Shown here: in pieces, positions 37,146 through 46,851 of the stretch
Layout of the letters: each line of letters opens with the position of its first letter
Numbering within the stretch: the first letter of the stretch is position 1
Assembly (NCBI RefSeq): GCF_034057115.1
Contig: NZ_CP139195.1
Span: 3,844,001-3,908,000, forward strand
Direction: 5' to 3'
DNA length: 64,000 nt
DNA from: Pseudomonas sp. AN-1
GTDB taxonomy: Bacteria > Pseudomonadota > Gammaproteobacteria > Pseudomonadales > Pseudomonadaceae
Made by a program: the position numbers and the translations under genes
Notes under the pieces: model-generated
Seen by the model: the letters and a program-made list of their open reading frames with translations, nothing else
What the model was told of the DNA's origin: nothing
Databases searched by the model: none

Positions 37146-37201
37146 CGTAGGGTGCGCCATGCGCACCGCGGCACGGCATGGTGCGCATGGCGCACCCTAC
37201 G
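37146..37201. repeat. Dispersed inverted repeat (CGCACCCTACG type), copy 2
   Basis: Two perfect 22-base arms (beginning CGTAGGGTGCGCC) around a 12-base loop, between hslU and the DUF971 gene. Same family as the repeat at 36686. A further hairpin with GTGGGCA and TGCCCAC arms follows at about 37209-37234. Confidence 0.85.
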
Positions 37202-37245
37202 CCGAGCGGTGGGCACGCGCGTAGCGTTGCCCACCCGGTGTCGGC

Positions 37246-38586
37246 TTACAGGATATAGCGCGACAGATCCTCGTCCTGCGCCAGTTCGCCGAGGTGGCCG
37301 TTGACGTAGGCGGCGTCGATCACGATCGGCCGGCCGCTGTGGTCGGCGGCCAGGTCGCCGGCGCTGAACGACACTTCCTCGAGCAGGCGCTCGAGCAGGG
37401 TGTGCAGGCGGCGCGCGCCGATGTTCTCGGTCTTCTCGTTGACCTGCCAGGCGATCTCGGCCAGGCGCTGGATGCCGTCGGCGGCGAAGGCGATGTCCAG
37501 GCCCTCGGTCTTCATCAGCGCGCAGTACTGCTCGGTCAGCGAGGCGTGCGGCTCGGTGAGGATGCGCTCGAAGTCCTGCGGACTCAGCGCCTTGAGCTCG
37601 ACGCGGATCGGCAGGCGGCCCTGCAGCTCGGGCACCAGGTCGCTGGGCTTGGCCAGGTGGAAGGCGCCGGAGGCGATGAACAGGATGTGGTCGGTCTTGA
37701 CCATGCCCAGCTTGGTGTTGACCGTGCAGCCCTCGATCAGCGGCAGCAGGTCGCGCTGCACGCCCTCGCGGGACACGTCGGCGCCGCTGACGTTGCCGCG
37801 CTTGGCGATCTTGTCGATCTCGTCGATGAACACGATGCCGTGCTGCTCGACCGCCTCGAGGGCGCGGGCCTTGAGTTCCTCCTCGTTGACCAGGCGCGCG
37901 GCCTCCTCGTCGCGGACCATCTTCAGCGCCTCGGCGACCTTGAGCTTGCGGGTCTTCTTCTTGCCCTTGGAGAGACCGGAGAACAGGTTCTGCAGCTGGC
38001 TGGTCATCTCCTCCATGCCCGGCGGGGTCATGATCTCCACGCCGGCCGGGGCGTCGGCCACCTCGATGTCGATCTCCTTGTCGTCCAGCTGGCCTTCGCG
38101 CAGGCGCTTGCGGAACAGCTGGCGGGTGCTGGAGTCCTCGCGCGGGGCCGGCTCGTCGCCGAAGCCGCTGCGTGCCGGCGGCAGCAGGGCGTCGAGGATG
38201 CGCTCCTCGGCGGCGTCCTCGGCGCGGAAGCGCATCTTCTGCACTTCCTGCTCGCGGAGCATCTTCAGCGCGGCGTCGGCCAGATCGCGGACGATCGACT
38301 CAACGTCGCGGCCGACGTAGCCGACCTCGGTGAACTTGGTCGCCTCGACCTTGATGAACGGGGCGTTGGCCAGCTTGGCCAGGCGGCGGGCGATCTCGGT
38401 CTTGCCGACGCCGGTCGGGCCGATCATCAGGATGTTCTTCGGCGTCACCTCGGCGCGCAGCTCGGCGGGCAGCTGCATGCGCCGCCAGCGGTTGCGCAGG
38501 GCGATGGCGACGGCGCGCTTGGCGTCGTCCTGGCCGACGATGTGGCGGTTGAGTTCGTGGACGATCTCGCGGGGCGTCATGGACAT
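37246..38586 (-). CDS. hslU: HslU, ATPase subunit of the HslVU protease
   Basis: A 446-aa AAA+ unfoldase. Walker A is GPTGVGKT near residue 58, Walker B is VFIDEIDKI, and the C-terminus EDLSRYIL is the tail that activates HslV. The I-domain (residues about 110-245) is the most variable part. Start MSMTPREIV at 38586 has GGAG 10 bases upstream, matching the P. aeruginosa protein. It follows hslV by 23 bases. Confidence 0.97.
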   Translation of the reverse strand: MSMTPREIVHELNRHIVGQDDAKRAVAIALRNRWRRMQLPAELRAEVTPKNILMIGPTGVGKTEIARRLAKLANAPFIKVEATKFTEVGYVGRDVESIVRDLADAALKMLREQEVQKMRFRAEDAAEERILDALLPPARSGFGDEPAPREDSSTRQLFRKRLREGQLDDKEIDIEVADAPAGVEIMTPPGMEEMTSQLQNLFSGLSKGKKKTRKLKVAEALKMVRDEEAARLVNEEELKARALEAVEQHGIVFIDEIDKIAKRGNVSGADVSREGVQRDLLPLIEGCTVNTKLGMVKTDHILFIASGAFHLAKPSDLVPELQGRLPIRVELKALSPQDFERILTEPHASLTEQYCALMKTEGLDIAFAADGIQRLAEIAWQVNEKTENIGARRLHTLLERLLEEVSFSAGDLAADHSGRPIVIDAAYVNGHLGELAQDEDLSRYIL

Positions 38587-38609
38587 GGGTGGGGCTCCGG
38601 AAGACGCGC

Positions 38610-39140
38610 TCACTGGGCGCAGTCTTCTTCCTCGATGGTCAGATTCTGGTTGGTGAACACGCAGATGGAGCCGGCGATGTTCAGCGCGGTCTCGGTGATC
38701 TCGCGGGCGGACAGCTCGGTCTTCTGCAGCAGGGCCATGGCCGCTGCCTGGGCGAAGCCGCCGCCGGAGCCCATGGCGATCAGGCCGTGCTCGGGTTCGA
38801 CCACGTCGCCGTTGCCGGTGATGATCAGCGAGGCATCCTTGTTGGCCACCGCCAGCATGGCTTCCAGGCGGCTCAGCGAACGGTCGGTACGCCAGTCCTT
38901 GGCCAGCTCGACGGCGGCGCGGATCAGGTGGCCCTGGTGCTTCTCCAACTGGCCCTCGAAGCGCTCGAACAGGGTGAAGGCGTCGGCGGTGGCGCCGGCG
39001 AAGCCGGCCAGCACCTGGCCGTGGTACAGGCGGCGCACCTTCTTGGCGTTGCCTTTCATCACGGTGTTGCCGAGGGATACCTGGCCGTCGCCGCCCATGA
39101 CGACTTTGCCGTTGCGGCGGACTGAAACGATGGTGGTCAA
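38610..39140 (-). CDS. hslV: HslV, peptidase subunit of the HslVU protease
   Basis: A 176-aa threonine peptidase of the proteasome family. The mature enzyme begins at Thr2 of the sequence [21 protein letters not shown], so the start must be the codon just before it: a TTG at 39140, with AGGAG about 8 bases upstream. [16 protein letters not shown] and the C-terminal [16 protein letters not shown] are typical. A sigma-32-like promoter lies upstream. Confidence 0.96.
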   Translation of the reverse strand: MTTIVSVRRNGKVVMGGDGQVSLGNTVMKGNAKKVRRLYHGQVLAGFAGATADAFTLFERFEGQLEKHQGHLIRAAVELAKDWRTDRSLSRLEAMLAVANKDASLIITGNGDVVEPEHGLIAMGSGGGFAQAAAMALLQKTELSAREITETALNIAGSICVFTNQNLTIEEEDCAQ

Positions 39141-39187
39141 GGGAGCGATCTCCTGCAGCTGGACGCGGACGTCCGGGATGCAGGGGG

Positions 39188-39216
39188 ATATGGGGGAGGG
39201 CGATGCGCTTTTCAAC
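39188..39216 (-). promoter_or_regulatory. Sigma-32 (RpoH) type heat-shock promoter of hslVU
   Basis: On the minus strand GTTGAAAA is followed after 13 bases by CCCCATAT, close to the RpoH consensus CTTGAAA-N11-16-CCCCATNT. The -10 element is 48 bases before the hslV TTG, leaving an untranslated leader of about 40 bases. hslVU is a classical heat-shock operon. Confidence 0.75.
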
Positions 39217-39258
39217 CGCCCGCCCGACCTTGGTCGAGTGCGGGCGGCGAAAGGCGGA

Positions 39259-40032
39259 TCAGCGGCGCTGCTGCACCACGCTGCCGACGCCATTGGCGCC
39301 GAGCTGCTGCTTGGCGCCGTCGGCCTGCTGGCGGTTGCCGAACGGGCCGACCACCACGCGGTGCCAGGTCTTGCCGCCGACCTGACCGGACTCGATGCGC
39401 GCATCCTGGCCGAGCAGGATCAGCTTGGCGCGGGCGCTTTCCGCCTGGTCGCGGCTGGCGAAGGAGCCGGCCTGCAGGTAGTAGCGGCTGACGGGCTCCG
39501 TGGCCGGCCTGGCGGCGGGCGGCGGCGTCGCGGCGGGCCTGGCGGCCGGGGGCGGACTCTGCACCTGCGCCGGTGCCGCAGCGGGCCGTGCCGGGCTCGG
39601 CGCGGCGCTCAGCGCCGCGGTGACGGGGGCCGGCGTCGGTGCGGGGGCGGGCGCCGGCTGCGGCGCGACCACCAGGCGCGGCGGCGGGGTGCGACCCTCC
39701 AGCAGCGCCTGGGCGCGGGCGGCCTCGGCGGCCTGGACCTGCTCGGGAGTCGGTTGCTCGCCGGGCAGGGGGGCCGGCGAGGCCTTGGTCAGCTCCTCGT
39801 AGAACTCGAACCTGGGGCGCTGCGGCGCCGTAGGCGCAACCGGCTTGGCGGCGGCCTCCGCCGGCGCACGCCTGGCCTCGTCGCGCTTCGGCTCGAGCTG
39901 GGCGAGGAACACCAGGAAGCCGCCGATCGCCGCGCCGCACGCCAGCCAGATCCAGCCGGGTACCGGCTGGCGAGTCGACGGCGGTGGCGTGCGGCTGGCG
40001 CCGCGTGGCGCCTCCTTCTTGCTGTCGGACAT
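39259..40032 (-). CDS. SPOR-domain membrane protein (FtsN-like)
   Basis: A 257-aa protein with a short cytoplasmic N-terminus, one membrane helix (residues about 26-43), a long Pro/Ala-rich periplasmic linker and a C-terminal SPOR domain ([21 protein letters not shown]...[16 protein letters not shown]). SPOR domains bind denuded septal peptidoglycan. In pseudomonads this gene lies between argS and hslV and resembles FtsN. It begins 4 bases after argS. Confidence 0.9.
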   Translation of the reverse strand: MSDSKKEAPRGASRTPPPSTRQPVPGWIWLACGAAIGGFLVFLAQLEPKRDEARRAPAEAAAKPVAPTAPQRPRFEFYEELTKASPAPLPGEQPTPEQVQAAEAARAQALLEGRTPPPRLVVAPQPAPAPAPTPAPVTAALSAAPSPARPAAAPAQVQSPPPAARPAATPPPAARPATEPVSRYYLQAGSFASRDQAESARAKLILLGQDARIESGQVGGKTWHRVVVGPFGNRQQADGAKQQLGANGVGSVVQQRR

Positions 40033-40036
40033 GGGC

Positions 40037-41776
40037 TTACATGCGCTCCAGGGTGGTCAGGCCGAGCAGCTCGAGGCCCTGCTTGAGGGTGCGGCCGGTC
40101 AGCGCGGCCAGGCGCAGGCGGCTCTGCTGCACCGCCGGGTCCTCGGCGGCGAGGATCGGGCTGTTCTCGTAGAAGCTGGAGAACAGCCCGGCCAGTTCGT
40201 ACAGGTAGCTGCACAGGACGTGCGGCACACCCTTGGCTCCGACGCTGTTGAGCACCTCGCCGAACTGCGCCAGCTTGGCAGCCAGCGCCTGCTCCTGCTC
40301 GGCCTGCAGGTCGATCTGCCCGCCGATCTCGTCGATGCCCTTGCCCAGCTTGCGGAAGATGCTGGCGACGCGGGTGTAGGCGTACAGCAGGTAGGGCGCG
40401 GTGTTGCCCTCGAAACTGAGCATCAGCTCGAAGTTGAAGCTGTAGTCGCTGGTGCGGTGCTTGGACAGGTCGGCGTACTTGACCGCGCCGATGCCGACGG
40501 CCTGGGCGATTCCTCGCAGCTCGGCCTCGTCCAGCTCGGGGTTCTTGGCCTTGACCAGGGCGTAGGCGCGCTGCTCGGCCTCGTCGAGCAGGTCGATCAG
40601 CTTGACGGTGCCGCCGTCGCGGGTCTTGAACGGGCGGCCGTCGGCGCCGTTCATGGTGCCGAAGCCCATGTGCTCGAGGTCCATGCCTTCGTGGACGAAG
40701 CCGGCGCGGCGCGCGACCTCGAAGACCATCTGGAAGTGCAGGGCCTGGCGCTGGTCGACGAAGTACAGGGCGCGGTCGGCCTTGATGGTCTGGCTGCGGT
40801 AGCGCATGGCGGCCAGGTCGGTGGTGGCGTACAGGTAGCCGCCGCCGGCCTTCTGCACGATCACCGGCAGCGGGTTGCCCTCGGCGTTCCTGAACTCGTC
40901 CATGAACACGCACTGCGCGCCGTCGCTCTCGGTCAGCAGGCCCTTGGCCTGCAGCTCGGCGACGATGGTCGGCAGGTCGGCGTTGTAGGCGCTCTCGCCG
41001 CGCACGTCGGCGGGGCTCAGCTTGACGCCGAGGCGGTCGTAGACCGCCTGGCAGTGGGACAGGGAGACGTCGTTGAAACGCTGCCACAGGCGCAGGCACT
41101 CGGCATCGCCGGCCTGCAGCCTGACCACCAGGGCGCGGGCGCGGTCGGCGAACTCGGCGCTGTCGTCGAAGCGCTTCTTCGCCGCGCGGTAGAACTGTTC
41201 GAGGTCGGCCAGCTCGCTCTCGGCGGCGGCCGGGTTCTCCTCGAGGTAGGCCAGCAGCATGCCGAACTGGGTGCCCCAGTCGCCGACGTGGTTCTGGCGG
41301 ATCACGGTATCGCCGAGGAACTCCAGCACGCGGGCCACGGCGTCGCCGATGATGGTCGAGCGCAGGTGGCCGACGTGCATCTCCTTGGCCAGGTTCGGCG
41401 AGGACAGGTCGACCACCACGCGCTGGGCGGCGCCGCTCTTGCGCACGCCGAGCTGCGCGTCGGCCAGCGCGGCCTCCAGGCGCTCGGCCAGGGCGGCGCT
41501 GTTCTGGAAGAAGTTGAGGAAGCCGGGGCCGGCGATCTCCACCTTGCTGATGGCGGCATCGACCGGCAGCGCGGCGATCAGCTTCTCGGCCAGGTCGCGC
41601 GGTTTCATCCCGGCCGGCTTGGCCAGCATCATGGCGATGTTGCTGGCGAAGTCGCCGTGGGTCTTGTCCCGGGTGTTCTCCACCTGGATCGCCGGGGTCA
41701 GTCCCTCCGGCAGCACGCCTTCGGCGGTCAGGCGGGTCAGGGCTTGCTGGATCAGGTGGCGAATGCTGTCTTTCAT
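40037..41776 (-). CDS. argS: Arginyl-tRNA synthetase
   Basis: A 579-aa class I synthetase. The HIGH-like motif is HVGH in [21 protein letters not shown]-type context near residue 125; the KMSK site is degenerate, with [11 protein letters not shown], as usual for ArgRS. N-terminal Add1 domain and C-terminal DALR anticodon domain ([12 protein letters not shown]) are both present. Followed after 4 bases by the SPOR gene. Confidence 0.97.
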   Translation of the reverse strand: MKDSIRHLIQQALTRLTAEGVLPEGLTPAIQVENTRDKTHGDFASNIAMMLAKPAGMKPRDLAEKLIAALPVDAAISKVEIAGPGFLNFFQNSAALAERLEAALADAQLGVRKSGAAQRVVVDLSSPNLAKEMHVGHLRSTIIGDAVARVLEFLGDTVIRQNHVGDWGTQFGMLLAYLEENPAAAESELADLEQFYRAAKKRFDDSAEFADRARALVVRLQAGDAECLRLWQRFNDVSLSHCQAVYDRLGVKLSPADVRGESAYNADLPTIVAELQAKGLLTESDGAQCVFMDEFRNAEGNPLPVIVQKAGGGYLYATTDLAAMRYRSQTIKADRALYFVDQRQALHFQMVFEVARRAGFVHEGMDLEHMGFGTMNGADGRPFKTRDGGTVKLIDLLDEAEQRAYALVKAKNPELDEAELRGIAQAVGIGAVKYADLSKHRTSDYSFNFELMLSFEGNTAPYLLYAYTRVASIFRKLGKGIDEIGGQIDLQAEQEQALAAKLAQFGEVLNSVGAKGVPHVLCSYLYELAGLFSSFYENSPILAAEDPAVQQSRLRLAALTGRTLKQGLELLGLTTLERM

Positions 41777-41872
41777 CGGTGTGCTCTTCAGGCCGGGTGC
41801 GTGGGCGCCGGGGCGCTGCTCGAAAACCGTACATTATCCGTAGCCCGTCGGGGCTTGCCAACCGCCACCGGA

Positions 41873-44092
41873 TCAGAACAGGTCGATCGGATCGACGTCC
41901 AGCGACCAGCGTACCTGGCGGTTGCCCGGCAGGCTCTCAAGGTCGAGCAGCCAGGGGCCGAGCAGGCGGTGCAGGGCGGCGCGGCCGGGGGCCTGCAGCA
42001 GCAGCTGGGCGCGGTGGCGGCCGGCGCGGCGCTCCATCGGCGCCGGCACCGGGCCGAGCACCTGCACGGCGGTCTCGCCGCTGTCCGCCAGGCGCTGCTC
42101 GGCCAGATTGGCGGCCTGGTCGAGGAAGGCCTCGGCCTGCGCCATCTGGTGGGCGTCGGCGCGCAGCAGGGCCAGGTGGCTGAACGGCGGCAGGCCGGCG
42201 GCGCGGCGTTCGCTGAGCGCCTGGGCGGCGAAGGCGAAGTAGCCCTGCTCGGTGAGCTGCACCAGCAGCGGGTGGTCGGCCAGGTGGGTCTGGATCAGCA
42301 CCCGTCCCGGCGCCTCGGCGCGCCCGGCGCGGCCGGCGACCTGGACGATCAGCTGGGCCATGCGCTCGCTGGCGCGAAAGTCGGCGCTGAACAGCCCGCC
42401 GTCGGCATCGAGGATGGCGACCAGGGTGACCCGCGGGAAGTGGTGGCCCTTGGCGAGCATCTGGGTGCCGACCAGGATGCACGGCTCGCCGCGGACGATG
42501 GTGGCGAACAGCTGCTCCATGGCGCCCTTGCGCGCGGTGCTGTCGCGGTCGACGCGCAGGATCGGGTAGTCGGGGAACAGGATGCGCAGACGTTCCTCGC
42601 TGCGTTCGGTGCCGACGCCGACCGGGCGCAGGTCGACGTGCTGGCACTGCGGGCAGGCAGCCGGCGGGCGCTGGCGGTGGTCGCAGTGGTGGCAGCGCAG
42701 CTCGCCGGAGCGCTGGTGGACGGTCAGGCGCGCGTCGCAGCGCGGGCACTTGGCCATCCAGCCGCAGTCGTGGCACAGCAGGGTGGGGGCGAAGCCGCGG
42801 CGGTTGAGGAACACCAGCACCTGCTGGCCGGCGGCCAGGGTCTCGCCGATCAGCCGCTGCAGCGGCGGCGAGAGGCCGCTGTCCAGCGGCCGGCTGCGCA
42901 CGTCGAGGCGCTCGAAGCGCGGCTGGCGGGCGCCGCCGGCGCGCTGGTTCAGGCGCAGCAGGGCGTAGCGGCCCTGCTCGGCGTTGTGCAGGCTTTCCAG
43001 CGACGGCGTGGCCGAGCCGAGCAGCAGCGGCACCCGCTCCAGGCGCGCGCGCATCACTGCCAGGTCGCGGGCGTGGTAGCGCAGACCTTCCTGCTGTTTA
43101 TAGGAGGCGTCGTGCTCCTCGTCGACGATGATCAGCCCCGGCGACCTGAGCGGGGTGAACAGCGCCGAGCGGGTGCCGATGACGATCTGCGCGTGGCCCT
43201 CGCGGGCAGCCTGCCAGGCTTCCAGGCGCTCACGGTCGGTCAGTCCCGAGTGCAGCAGGGCGATCCGCGCGTTGAAGCGGCGGGCGAAGCGCTCGAGGGT
43301 CTGCGGGCCGAGGTTGATCTCCGGGATCAGCACCAGCGCCTGCTTGCCGGCCTCCAGCGTCTCGCGGATCAGCTGCAGGTAGACCTCGGTCTTGCCGCTG
43401 CCGGTGACCCCGGCCAGCAGGCAGGGGTGGAAGCGTCCTGCGCCTGCGCGCACCGCCTCGAAGGCGCTGCGCTGCTCGGCGTTGAGCGCCAGCTCCGGCT
43501 GCAGCAGCCAGGCGCCGTGGTGCTCGGGAATGCTCGGGCGGCGGCGGATCACCTCGACCAGGCCCTTGTCGTGCAGCAGCTTGAGGCTGTCGCGCGACAG
43601 CCCGAACTGCTCCAGCAGGCTCTGGTTGATGCCGTGCGGGTGCTGGGCCAGGGTGGCCAGCGCCTGACGCTGGCGCGGCGCGCGGGTCAGGCGCGGGTCG
43701 TCGAGACGGGCGCCGGCCGCGGCCTGCCAGATGCGTTCCTCGCCGCGCTCGGCCGATTCGCCCTGGCGCAGCAGGTTGGGCAGCGCCCAGCTGAAGGTGT
43801 CGCCGAGGCTGTGCTGGTAGTAGCTGGCGGTCCAGCGGCACAGCTCGAGCAGCGCCGGCGGCAGCACCGGGCGGCGGTCGAGCAGGGCGACGGCTGCGCG
43901 CAGGCGTTCCTCGGGTACCTCGCTGTGGGCGACTTTCTCCACCAGTACGCCGACCAGCTCGCGGCGGCCGAACGGCACGCGCAGGCGTACGCCGGGCACG
44001 AGCAGGGTCGGGTCGCAATCGGTGGGCGCGCGGTAGTCGAACAGGCGGCGCAGCGGCGAGGGCAGGGCGAGGCGCAGGATGGGCAGGGTCAC
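41873..44092 (-). CDS. priA: PriA, replication restart helicase
   Basis: A 739-aa superfamily 2 3'-5' helicase that reloads the replisome at stalled forks. The Walker A box is GVTGSGKTEVYLQL near residue 230 and the DEAH box reads VDEEHDASYKQQ. Two zinc clusters lie in CHDCGWMAKCPRC and CHHCDHRQRPPAACPQCQ near 440-480. The N-terminal DNA-binding domain begins ILRLALPSPLRRLFDYRAP. Divergent from rpmE. Confidence 0.97.
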   Translation of the reverse strand: MTLPILRLALPSPLRRLFDYRAPTDCDPTLLVPGVRLRVPFGRRELVGVLVEKVAHSEVPEERLRAAVALLDRRPVLPPALLELCRWTASYYQHSLGDTFSWALPNLLRQGESAERGEERIWQAAAGARLDDPRLTRAPRQRQALATLAQHPHGINQSLLEQFGLSRDSLKLLHDKGLVEVIRRRPSIPEHHGAWLLQPELALNAEQRSAFEAVRAGAGRFHPCLLAGVTGSGKTEVYLQLIRETLEAGKQALVLIPEINLGPQTLERFARRFNARIALLHSGLTDRERLEAWQAAREGHAQIVIGTRSALFTPLRSPGLIIVDEEHDASYKQQEGLRYHARDLAVMRARLERVPLLLGSATPSLESLHNAEQGRYALLRLNQRAGGARQPRFERLDVRSRPLDSGLSPPLQRLIGETLAAGQQVLVFLNRRGFAPTLLCHDCGWMAKCPRCDARLTVHQRSGELRCHHCDHRQRPPAACPQCQHVDLRPVGVGTERSEERLRILFPDYPILRVDRDSTARKGAMEQLFATIVRGEPCILVGTQMLAKGHHFPRVTLVAILDADGGLFSADFRASERMAQLIVQVAGRAGRAEAPGRVLIQTHLADHPLLVQLTEQGYFAFAAQALSERRAAGLPPFSHLALLRADAHQMAQAEAFLDQAANLAEQRLADSGETAVQVLGPVPAPMERRAGRHRAQLLLQAPGRAALHRLLGPWLLDLESLPGNRQVRWSLDVDPIDLF

Positions 44093-44162
44093 GCAGGGGC
44101 TCCGCAGGCGAAGGCCGGCGATCTTAGCACGCAGGCACTGCGCCGCCGTGACGGCCGGATGC

Positions 44163-44190
44163 TTGCATCGGATAGGGCGTCTGTTATCAT
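44163..44190 (+). promoter_or_regulatory. Sigma-70-type promoter of rpmE
   Basis: TTGCAT and TATCAT are separated by 16 bases, close to the sigma-70 consensus, and end 102 bases before the rpmE start. The leader in between is long enough to hold a regulatory structure, but I see no clear L31 autoregulatory fold. Confidence 0.55.
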
Positions 44191-44292
44191 GCCGCCCTAT
44201 TTTTCCGGGTGGCCTGGCTGCCCCGGTGAATTACCTCGTGCGGTGCCCGGCATGGTGTCGGGTGGCGGCACACCACCCCTGAGGATCCATAG

Positions 44293-44511
44293 ATGAAACC
44301 GGAAATCCATCCCGCGTACGAAGAAGTCACCGCGACCTGCAGCTGCGGCAACGTGGTCAAGACCCGTTCCACCCTGTGCAAGGACCTGAGCCTCGACGTC
44401 TGCTCCGAGTGCCACCCGTTCTACACCGGCAAGCAGAAGGTGCTGGACACCGGCGGCCGCATCGACCGCTTCAAGCAGCGTTTCGCCGGCTTCGGTTCCA
44501 CCAAGAAGTAA
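44293..44511 (+). CDS. rpmE: Ribosomal protein L31, zinc-containing form
   Basis: A 72-aa bL31 protein of the large subunit. The cysteines in TCSCGN and [12 protein letters not shown] mark the zinc-binding C+ form, as opposed to the zinc-independent paralogue used in zinc starvation. Its terminator lies inside the next gene (44554-44583). Confidence 0.97.
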   Translation: MKPEIHPAYEEVTATCSCGNVVKTRSTLCKDLSLDVCSECHPFYTGKQKVLDTGGRIDRFKQRFAGFGSTKK

Positions 44512-44514
44512 GCG

Positions 44515-45342
44515 ATGCGCAGCGGGGCTCGCCAGGCGTTTCCCGCAGCCACCAAAAAGGCGTCCCTCTGGGGCGCCTTTTTTGTTTGTGCCGCTTTTGT
44601 CCTGGCGCCGCCCGGCGCCCGGGCCGATGGCTGCCGGGCGCCGGGGCCGCTGCGCGAGGCGTCGGTGGTGCGGGTGGTGGACGGCGATACCCTGCGCCTG
44701 GGCGATGGCCGCAGCGTGCGCCTGATCGGCCTCAACGCACCGGAGCGGGGCCGCGATGGCCGCCCACCCGAGCCGTTCGCCGAGGCGGCGACCCGTCATC
44801 TCGAGCGTCTGGTCGCCGCCAGCGGTGGGCAGGTTGCCTTGGTCTCCGGCGTGCAGGGGCGCGATCGCTACGGCCGTCTCCTGGCGCATGCCTTCGGTCG
44901 TGACGGGCGCAACTGGGAGGCACAGCAGCTCGCCGCCGGTCTCGGCTTCGCCGTGGCGCTGGCGCCGAACACCGCGCTGGCGCAGTGCCAGTTCGCCGCC
45001 GAGGCGGGAGCCCGTGCGGGCGGCCGGGGAGTGTGGCGGCGCAGTCCGCTGATCGAGGCGGCGCAGCTGCGCCGCGCCGGCTTTGCCCTGGTGCGCGGGC
45101 GGGTGGAGCGGATCGAGCGCAACCGCGGCGGAGTCTGGCTGGAGCTGGAGGGCGACCTGGTGCTGCAGGTTGCCCCGAGCGTGCTGGCGCAGTTCGACGA
45201 GCGTGCCCTGTGGAAGCTGCGGGGACAGATGGTCGAGGCGCGTGGCTGGGTGATCGAGCGCCGCCGGCGCGGCTCATCCGGGCAGGGGCAGGCGCGCTGG
45301 CTGTTGCCGCTCACCCATCCGGCGATGCTCGAGCGGCGCTGA
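44515..45342 (+). CDS. Exported thermonuclease-like (SNase) protein
   Basis: A 275-aa protein with a signal peptide (KK followed by a hydrophobic stretch, cleavage near ARADG, residue 38) and a staphylococcal-nuclease domain: VVRVVDGDTLRLGDG, VRLIGLNAPE with catalytic Arg and acidic residues, and DRYGRLLAHAF. A C-terminal OB-like extension of about 100 residues follows. It starts three bases after rpmE. Its codons 14-23 double as the rpmE terminator, so expression would depend on read-through or an internal promoter. The order rpmE-nuclease-malic enzyme is as in P. aeruginosa. Confidence 0.88.
   Translation: MRSGARQAFPAATKKASLWGAFFVCAAFVLAPPGARADGCRAPGPLREASVVRVVDGDTLRLGDGRSVRLIGLNAPERGRDGRPPEPFAEAATRHLERLVAASGGQVALVSGVQGRDRYGRLLAHAFGRDGRNWEAQQLAAGLGFAVALAPNTALAQCQFAAEAGARAGGRGVWRRSPLIEAAQLRRAGFALVRGRVERIERNRGGVWLELEGDLVLQVAPSVLAQFDERALWKLRGQMVEARGWVIERRRRGSSGQGQARWLLPLTHPAMLERR
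44554..44583 (+). terminator. rpmE intrinsic terminator embedded in the nuclease reading frame
   Basis: A13-base-pair stem (left arm AAAAAGGCGTCCC, right arm GGGGCGCCTTTTT, one G-T pair) with a TCT loop and a run of six T, 43 bases after the rpmE stop. It lies wholly inside codons 14-23 of the downstream nuclease gene. Confidence 0.85.
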
Positions 45343-45523
45343 AAAGGTGGGCCCGGGCAGCGCCGGGGCGGGCCGGCGAGGTGGCTGCGGGGCTGGCCGA
45401 AAGTGGCCCTTGACAGGCGGCTTCGAGGCTCTGCGGTGATGCTCTTGTGGGGCTTCGCGCTCTTGCCGTATGCTCGGGATCCCTGTCTGTACCTACATAA
45501 CTATAGAAAGCGGAAGCACCAAC

Positions 45524-46792
<1,269 letters not shown>

Positions 46793-46809
46793 TCGATCGG
46801 CAAGCCAGA

Positions 46810-46837
46810 AAAAAACCCGCCATTCGGCGGGTTTTTT
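46810..46837. terminator. Bidirectional terminator between maeB and ponA
   Basis: AAAAAACCCGCC and GGCGGGTTTTTT form a perfect 12-base-pair stem around ATTC. A-tract and T-tract flank it on both sides, so it can end both converging genes. Confidence 0.92.
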
Positions 46838-46851
46838 CATGTCCGGGCGGG

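Noticed and set aside
36686-37201. Transposon or integron-like unit around the DUF971 gene
   Set aside because: No transposase, integrase or target duplication is visible, and the gene occupies its normal place next to hslU.
39845-44296. Plus-strand frame of about 1483 codons opposite argS and priA
   Set aside because: Antisense shadow; both argS and priA are complete with all motifs on the other strand.
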